This document shows, piece by piece, positions 58,840 to 64,000 of a stretch of DNA of 64,000 nucleotides; the first letter of the stretch is position 1; the number at the start of each line of letters is the position of its first letter. The position numbers were made by a program, and so were the translations under genes. The stretch spans positions 70,312 through 134,311 of the forward strand of contig NZ_JBFANZ010000014.1 in assembly GCF_040659735.1 (NCBI RefSeq), read 5' to 3'. The notes beneath the pieces were generated by a model that was not told the origin of the DNA, made no database searches, and saw nothing but the letters and a program-made list of their open reading frames with translations. The DNA is from Micromonospora_I sp040659735. Its GTDB lineage: Bacteria; Actinomycetota; Actinomycetes; Mycobacteriales; Micromonosporaceae.

Positions 58840-60009
58840 GTGACCGATCTACGAGTGGGAGTCGGCACCAGCGAACACCGCGACGCCGTCGAGGCCGGCC
58901 GGAGCGCCGCCGAGCAGGCCGTACGCGGGCTCGGTGGTGAGCCGCCGGCGCTGGTGCTGATGTACGCGACCGCCTGCTACGACCTGCCGGCGTTGCTGGC
59001 TGCCGTCCGCGCGGTGACGGGTGACGCGCCGCTGGCCGGCGCCAGCAGCAGTGGCCAGTTCTCCACCGGGCGCCTCATCGAGCCAGGTCGGGGCGTCTCC
59101 GTGCTGGCGCTCAGCGCCGGCCCGTACCGCTTCGGGGCGGCGTCGGTCACCGGGATGCGCGCGGACGCGTTTTCCGCGGGCCGCGACGTGAGCCGCGGCG
59201 CGATGGCCGCGGCCGGTCCAACCCGAGGTCCGCACAGCGCTCTGCTGGTTTTCTCCGATGGCCTCGCCGGCGACCCGCAGGGGCTGCTCAACGGGATCTA
59301 CCAGGTGACCGGCGCGGCCGTGCCGGTGGTGGGCGGCGCCGCGGCCGCGGACCGCGAGTTGACCGAGACCCTGGTCTTCCACGACGACCGGGTGTTCGGC
59401 GACGGCGCGGTCGCCGTCTGGATCGACGCGCCGCGCCCGCTGCGGGTGGTGTCCGGTCACGGTTGGCAGTCGCATGGCATGCCGCTGCTGGTGACGAACG
59501 TGGACGGTCCGGTCGTGCACGAGATCGCCGGCCGCCCGGCGCTCGAGGTCTACCAGGAGAACTTCCGGTACGAGGATCCGATGCAGGAGCTGCCGACCCC
59601 GCGCTCGCAGGGATACCACTCGGCGCACGCGTTCGGACTGATCGAGCCCGATGGCACCCAGCTCATCCGTGGCGCCTTCGTCGACGACGACGGGCTCATC
59701 CGTACGTTCACGCCGCTGCCGCCGTTCAGCGCGGTCCAGATCATGTCCGCCGACCAGGACGACCTGCTCGACGTCTGCGGGCCCGTGGTGGCCGACGCGC
59801 TCGCCGTCGAGGACCCCCGGGTGATGCTCACCTTCAGCTGCGCGGCGCGGATGGACATCCTGCGTGACCGCGCGCCGGAGGAGGCGACCCGGCTGCAGGC
59901 CGCGGCCGGACCGGTGCCCACCTTCGGTTTCTACACGTACGGCGAGTTCGCGCGGAGCACCGGCGTGTCCGGCTACCACAACGCGACTCTCACCGCACTC
60001 GCTCTGTGA
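58840..60009 (+). CDS. FIST-domain sensor protein
   Basis: A 389-residue cytoplasmic protein with FIST N (about 1-210; VGVGTSEHRDAVEAGRSAAEQAV, ATACYDLPALLAAVRAVTG, GASSSGQFSTG) and FIST_C (about 215-370; EVYQENFRYEDPMQELP, FSCAARMDILRDR, GFYTYGEFA) domains. FIST modules are small-ligand sensors, thought to bind amino-acid-like molecules, that feed signalling proteins. It starts at GTG 58840; no strong ribosome site. The GGDEF-EAL gene follows 10 bases after its stop, so the two are almost certainly one operon and likely one pathway. Confidence 0.9.
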   Translation: MTDLRVGVGTSEHRDAVEAGRSAAEQAVRGLGGEPPALVLMYATACYDLPALLAAVRAVTGDAPLAGASSSGQFSTGRLIEPGRGVSVLALSAGPYRFGAASVTGMRADAFSAGRDVSRGAMAAAGPTRGPHSALLVFSDGLAGDPQGLLNGIYQVTGAAVPVVGGAAAADRELTETLVFHDDRVFGDGAVAVWIDAPRPLRVVSGHGWQSHGMPLLVTNVDGPVVHEIAGRPALEVYQENFRYEDPMQELPTPRSQGYHSAHAFGLIEPDGTQLIRGAFVDDDGLIRTFTPLPPFSAVQIMSADQDDLLDVCGPVVADALAVEDPRVMLTFSCAARMDILRDRAPEEATRLQAAAGPVPTFGFYTYGEFARSTGVSGYHNATLTALAL

Positions 60010-60019
60010 GGTGGCGTGA

Positions 60020-62707
60020 ATGAGTAGCGCACGTGACGCGATCGGTGACGCCGAGCAGGTGGAGGAGCTGAAATTGCAGCTCTCCGCCGCGATCGGGGCG
60101 GTCAGCGAAGCCTACCGGCACAACGCCCGGATGGTGCGGGTGCTCACCGTGCTCGGTCAACCCTCGACGCCGGAGCAGCTCGTCGAGCAGACGTTGATCG
60201 TGCTCTCCCAGGTCTTCTCCGCCGACGTCGTCGGGATGGGACGGGCGGCCGCCGGTCGGCTCATGGTGACCAGTTGCTGTGGGCTGCCCGAGAACGACCC
60301 GGTGTTCCAGACGGGTTGGCCGCTCACCGGCGGTGCGGCCGAGGCGCTGCTGGAGGGCAAGGCCGTCACGCACGCCGGCGCGGAGCTGATCGGGGCGGAC
60401 ATTCCGACCCGGCTCGCGGAGTTGGACGTGCGGTCCGGCGTGTGGGTGCCGGTCTCGAGCGGGCCGGACGCCGGCGACCAGCTTCTGTTCCTGTTCCGGC
60501 GGACGGGGGAGTCGTTCCCGCCGACCGAGCTTCAGGTGCTCTCGTCCGTCGCGGCCCGGCTCCGGCTCGCCGTGGAAGCCCGGGAACGCGGCGTGGGGGT
60601 CGAGCGGCTGGCGCAGTCCGGGCACCGGCTCAGCCGCTACCTGGAGCTGCCGGCACTCTTCACCGAGACCGCCACGCTTCTGCCGCAGCTGATCAACGCG
60701 GACGGTGTGCAGATCGTGACCATCGACGGCGATCTGGCCGAGCCGCGGGTCGCGGACGCGGCGGACGGACTGGCCCGGTGGCCCGCGTCTGCGGCGCAGC
60801 TCCCGGGCTGGTTCGCGGCCGTACGGGGGGAGGCGTACCGGGGGGACTCGCCGTTCGATCCCGAACGGGTTGTGCTCTGCGTGCCCGTGATGCGCGACGG
60901 CGCTCCGGTGGCGTTGCTGTACGCCTTCCGCGACGCGCGGCGTCCGTTCCTCACCGATGCGGTGGAGACGGCGACCATCTTCGCCAACTACTTCGGCGCC
61001 GCGATGAGCAACGCCGGGCTCTACCGGGCGCTGCGCAGCAGCGAGGAGTCGCTGCGTCTGATCACCGACTCGATCAGCGATCTGATCGCGGTGGCCGATG
61101 CCGGCGGGCGGTTCGTCTACGCCTCGCCGTCGTACGGTCGGGAACTTGCCCACCAGCCCGACGGGCTGCTCGGCACGGCCCTTTCCGAACTGGTGCACCC
61201 CGCCGACCGCGACCGGGTGTACCTCGCCCTGGCCGATGCCGCCCGGTCGCCGAAGGTGGAATACCGGCTCCGGACGGGACACGGCAACTGGCTCTGGGTG
61301 GAGACTGCCCTGCGGCCGGCGCCGTCCGACCACAGCACGGTGGTGCTCTCCTCCCGTGTGATCGAGGGTCGCAAGCAGTTGGAGGACGAGCTCCGGCGGC
61401 GCGCCACACACGATCCGCTGACCGGGCTGGCCAACCGCGCGCTGGTCAAGCAGCGGCTCGATGAGGCGCTGGCCGGGCCGGGCGGTCATCCGGTCGGGCT
61501 GCTCTTCTGCGACCTTGACAAGTTCAAGGAGGTCAACGACCGGCTCGGGCACGACGCCGGTGACGACCTGCTGCTCCAGGTGGCCGACCGGCTGCGTGGC
61601 TGCCTGCGCCCCGACGACCTGCTCGCCCGGTTCGGCGGCGACGAGTTCGTGGTGGTGCTGGAGCGGGTCCGGGATCTGGGCGACGTGAAGGACGTGGGAC
61701 GGCGGATCGTCCGCGCGCTGGAGGAGTCGATCCTGCTCCGGGACGAACGGGTGGAGATCTCGGTCAGCGTCGGGGGCGTGCTCGGCGTGCCGGATCGGGC
61801 CACCCCGAGTTCGATGCTCCGCGACGCCGATGCGGCGATGTACGCGGCGAAGAACAATGGTCCCGGCTTGGTGGAGGTCTTCGACGAGGCGGCCTCGCAC
61901 CGGTCGCTGGACCGGCTGGAGCTGCGGTCGGAACTGGTCCGCGCACTCGATCGCGAGCAGTTCAGCGTGCACTACCAACCGATCTTCGACCTCGCCGGCG
62001 GCCGTATCCTCGGCTTCGAGGCGCTGTTGCGTTGGCACCACCCGGTCCGCGGCATGATCCCACCGGACGTGTTCATCCCGCTCGCCGAGGAGACCGGCTC
62101 GATCGCCGCGATCGGCAGTTGGGTGCTCGCCGAGTCGTGCCGCCAGCTCGCGACATGGCAGCGGTTGCCGGGCTGGGAGCGGTTGGGGATCAGCGTCAAT
62201 CTGTCGGCCACGCAGCTCCGCGAGCCGGATCTGGCCGGGCACACCCTCGCTGTGATCAAGCATGCCGGGGTGCAACCGACGGACGTCTGGCTGGAGATCA
62301 CCGAGCACAGTTCGATCCGGACGGACGTGACCGAGTTCGCCACCACGCTGCGCGCCGCAGGGGTGCACTTCTCCCTCGACGACTTCGGCATCTCGTACTC
62401 CAACCTCAGCCATCTCAAGCGGCTCCCCGTGGAGGCGTTGAAGATCGACCGCTCGTTCGTCGCGGGAGTGACCGAGAAGGACACCGACCGGGGCATCGTC
62501 CGGGCGATCCTGGCCATCGCCGATTCGCTGGGGCTGCAGGTGGTCGCCGAGGGTATCGAGACGCCGGAACAGCGGGCGCTGCTGCTCTCCCTCGGCTGCC
62601 AGCAGGGGCAGGGTTACCTGCTGTCCCGGCCGGTGCCGCCGGAGATGGCGACCGAGATGCTCCGCGAGGCCCGGCCACTGCCGAGATTGCTGCGGTCGGC
62701 GGGCTGA
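60020..62707 (+). CDS. GAF-PAS-GGDEF-EAL c-di-GMP signalling protein
   Basis: An 895-residue protein. An N-terminal helix (EELKLQLSAAIGAVSEAYRH) precedes two GAF-like domains (about 40-190 and 205-330), a PAS domain (about 345-455; DSISDLIAVADAGGRFVYAS), a GGDEF domain with intact FGGDEF (about 539) and DLDKFKEVND, and an EAL domain with FEALLRWHHP (about 665), EITEHS, DDFGISYSNL and VAEGIET. Both catalytic motifs are complete, so it could make and degrade c-di-GMP. No membrane helices. It follows the FIST gene by 10 bases. A hairpin at 62775-62807 ends the operon. Confidence 0.93.
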   Translation: MSSARDAIGDAEQVEELKLQLSAAIGAVSEAYRHNARMVRVLTVLGQPSTPEQLVEQTLIVLSQVFSADVVGMGRAAAGRLMVTSCCGLPENDPVFQTGWPLTGGAAEALLEGKAVTHAGAELIGADIPTRLAELDVRSGVWVPVSSGPDAGDQLLFLFRRTGESFPPTELQVLSSVAARLRLAVEARERGVGVERLAQSGHRLSRYLELPALFTETATLLPQLINADGVQIVTIDGDLAEPRVADAADGLARWPASAAQLPGWFAAVRGEAYRGDSPFDPERVVLCVPVMRDGAPVALLYAFRDARRPFLTDAVETATIFANYFGAAMSNAGLYRALRSSEESLRLITDSISDLIAVADAGGRFVYASPSYGRELAHQPDGLLGTALSELVHPADRDRVYLALADAARSPKVEYRLRTGHGNWLWVETALRPAPSDHSTVVLSSRVIEGRKQLEDELRRRATHDPLTGLANRALVKQRLDEALAGPGGHPVGLLFCDLDKFKEVNDRLGHDAGDDLLLQVADRLRGCLRPDDLLARFGGDEFVVVLERVRDLGDVKDVGRRIVRALEESILLRDERVEISVSVGGVLGVPDRATPSSMLRDADAAMYAAKNNGPGLVEVFDEAASHRSLDRLELRSELVRALDREQFSVHYQPIFDLAGGRILGFEALLRWHHPVRGMIPPDVFIPLAEETGSIAAIGSWVLAESCRQLATWQRLPGWERLGISVNLSATQLREPDLAGHTLAVIKHAGVQPTDVWLEITEHSSIRTDVTEFATTLRAAGVHFSLDDFGISYSNLSHLKRLPVEALKIDRSFVAGVTEKDTDRGIVRAILAIADSLGLQVVAEGIETPEQRALLLSLGCQQGQGYLLSRPVPPEMATEMLREARPLPRLLRSAG

Positions 62708-62774
62708 GCGACGCCGTGGCGACAGCGCCATGAACATGCCGCGACACCGTCGCGCATCGGGGGACAGCACGAGA

Positions 62775-62807
62775 GCGCCGGCCGGGACGCGGGGTCCCGG
62801 CCGGCGC
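62775..62807. terminator. Perfect 14-bp hairpin between convergent genes
   Basis: GCGCCGGCCGGGAC (62775-62788) pairs perfectly with GTCCCGGCCGGCGC (62794-62807), loop 5 bases. It stands between the EAL gene stop and the convergent surface-protein stop, and probably ends transcripts from both. Confidence 0.7.
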
Positions 62808-62835
62808 ATGTGATGTCACTGAGCTCCGAGGGAGG

Positions 62836-64000
62836 TCAGCCGGCCTGCGGGATGCCGTTCATCCGGCGGGGCCGCCGGAAGCTCAGCGTGAACATCGCCG
62901 CGCCGCTCACCGTGGCCGCGATGCCGACGAGGAACATTCCGGTCAGCGCGCTGCCGGTCATCGGCAGATTGTCAGATGTGTCGGAGACATTTCGCAGCCC
63001 GACGGTGACCGCCAGCTTCATGACGCGGGGCGAGCCGTCAGGAGCGACGCCCTGCGCGATGAACGTGTGGTTTCCCGGCGCCAGCTCGGTCGGCACCTTG
63101 ACGGCGATGCTGAAGTCGCCGTTCTCGTCGGTGACCACCGAACCGAGGCTGATGGGCGTCGAGTAGATGGTGATCGTGACGGTCGAGAACGGGGCGAAGC
63201 CGGTGCCCTTGATCACGATCGTCTGACCCGGCGTCGCGGTGCTGATGTCGCCCTTGTCGGTGGTCAGCGTCAGGGTCGTCGTCGGCACCTCGGCCGGCGT
63301 CTTCGGCGCGGTCGGGGTCACCTCGTTCGACGCCTCGCTGGGCAGCGAGTCGGCGGTGGCGGCGTGCGCGATGACCCGCACCCGGTAGGTGACGCCCGCC
63401 TCGGCGCCCAGCACGCAGGTCGTGGCTCCGGTGGTGCTGCAGGTCGCCTCGCCCGGCTCGGCGAACGCCGTGTAACCGGTGACGGTGACGCCGGTCGGGA
63501 CCGGCGCCGTCCACGTCGCGGTGATCGAGGAGACCCCGGCGGCGGCGGTCACCGCGGTCGGCGTGTCCGGCGTACCCGCCGGCGGCGCCGCCTTCACGGT
63601 GAAGGTGCGGGAGACCGCGGACGCGGGCAGATAGCTGGCGTTGCCGCCCTGGCTCGCCTCGATCGTGCACTCACCGCGCGACACGAGGGTGATGGTCGCG
63701 GCAACAGCGGCCTTGGCGCGGGCGCTGGCCGGGCCGACGACGGTGCAGACCGTCGGCGTGGTGCTGGCGTAGCTGACGCCGAGGCCGGACGACGCGGTGG
63801 CGGTCAGGGTGATCGATTCGGTCGCGAGCGACACGGTGGACGGTTGCGGGAAATCGATCGTCTGCACCGCCCTGGTCACCTGGAAGTGGCGCACAACCAT
63901 CGCGGCCGCCTGGTAGTTGGCATTGCCGCTCTGCCTGGCCTCGATGGTGCAGGTGCCCGGCCCGTTGAGCGTCACCGTGCTCGTAGCGGTGGCGCCGCGT
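62836..64000 (-). CDS. LPxTG-anchored surface protein, C-terminal part (runs off the window)
   Basis: At least 388 residues, open to the edge at 64000. Two copies of an MBG-like beta-repeat (GPGTCTIEARQSGNANYQAA and GECTIEASQGGNASYLPA) are followed by a fibronectin type III domain (about PDTPTAVTAAAGVSSITATW), an Ig-like domain (ATPGQTIVIKGTGFAPFSTV), and a sortase signal: LPMTG, a hydrophobic helix, then RRPRRM. It is therefore exported and covalently attached to the wall by sortase. The signal peptide and any catalytic head lie outside the window. The internal ATG is not a credible start because the repeat continues upstream. Confidence 0.88.
   Translation of the reverse strand, partial: RGATATSTVTLNGPGTCTIEARQSGNANYQAAAMVVRHFQVTRAVQTIDFPQPSTVSLATESITLTATASSGLGVSYASTTPTVCTVVGPASARAKAAVAATITLVSRGECTIEASQGGNASYLPASAVSRTFTVKAAPPAGTPDTPTAVTAAAGVSSITATWTAPVPTGVTVTGYTAFAEPGEATCSTTGATTCVLGAEAGVTYRVRVIAHAATADSLPSEASNEVTPTAPKTPAEVPTTTLTLTTDKGDISTATPGQTIVIKGTGFAPFSTVTITIYSTPISLGSVVTDENGDFSIAVKVPTELAPGNHTFIAQGVAPDGSPRVMKLAVTVGLRNVSDTSDNLPMTGSALTGMFLVGIAATVSGAAMFTLSFRRPRRMNGIPQAG

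Noticed and set aside
59990..62809. 939-residue minus-strand open frame over the GGDEF-EAL gene
   Set aside because: Antisense shadow; GGDEF and EAL motifs lie on the plus strand.

Overview
The window is high-GC actinobacterial DNA. Gene content and protein style point to the family Micromonosporaceae (Micromonospora or a close relative). Pointers are the futalosine menaquinone genes, sepH, DUF3027 and DUF2530 proteins, an XPB helicase with its Helicase_C_3 partner, and envelope genes that could handle arabinose. This placement is inference from protein families, not a database match. About 50 protein genes fill the window, with no rRNA, tRNA, CRISPR array, phage or insertion sequence that I can see.

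Layout. 1-2.5 kb: the start of a NUDIX gene, a fatty acid-CoA ligase and an F420-type PPOX oxidoreductase. 2.5-5.6 kb: a split non-homologous end-joining (NHEJ) locus, with ku divergent from a ligase-polymerase pair. 5.6-11.2 kb: XPB helicase and its Helicase_C_3 partner around an L,D-transpeptidase whose mRNA leader looks switch-like. 11.3-16.6 kb: HAD phosphatase, cold-shock protein, a convergent MFS-mqnB-mqnD operon (futalosine route to menaquinone), DUF3027 and DUF2530. 16.8-22.4 kb: purine permease, a MarR-MFS unit with a visible operator, a membrane protein coupled to thpR, and an aldo/keto reductase. 22.5-30.5 kb: housekeeping genes sepH, serC, citrate synthase, pdxH, aldose epimerase, nitroreductase, a small VapB-like protein and gcdH. 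30.5-36.2 kb: acyltransferase, DUF4230 protein, a polyprenyl-glycan GT2 and an AftA-like arabinosyltransferase. 36.3-38.1 kb: a PspC protein and L-serine dehydratase.

38.4-50.5 kb is an envelope-glycopolymer island. A Wzm/Wzt-type ABC exporter, a nucleotidyltransferase/CDP-alcohol phosphotransferase fusion, a GT2-TagF fusion and a TarP/TarS-like GT2 are translationally coupled or nearly so, and two further divergent glycosyltransferases follow. Together they look like a teichoic-acid-type (poly-polyol-phosphate) polymer pathway with export. After it come an orphan MsiK-type sugar-ABC ATPase, a decayed membrane-protein gene, and a HAD mutase plus GH65 phosphorylase pair for phosphorolytic disaccharide use.

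56-64 kb: a secreted coiled-coil cell-wall protein whose leader carries a clear cyclic di-AMP (ydaO-type) riboswitch, a decayed DUF2267 gene, a third ATP-dependent DNA ligase, a FIST sensor next to a GAF-PAS-GGDEF-EAL protein, and the C-terminal part of an LPxTG surface protein that runs off the window.

The most interesting signals are the riboswitch at 57067-57180, the unassigned switch-like leader at 7342-7433, the teichoic-acid-type island with its fused enzymes, and the two gene ruins at 51922-52764 and 57377-57545.
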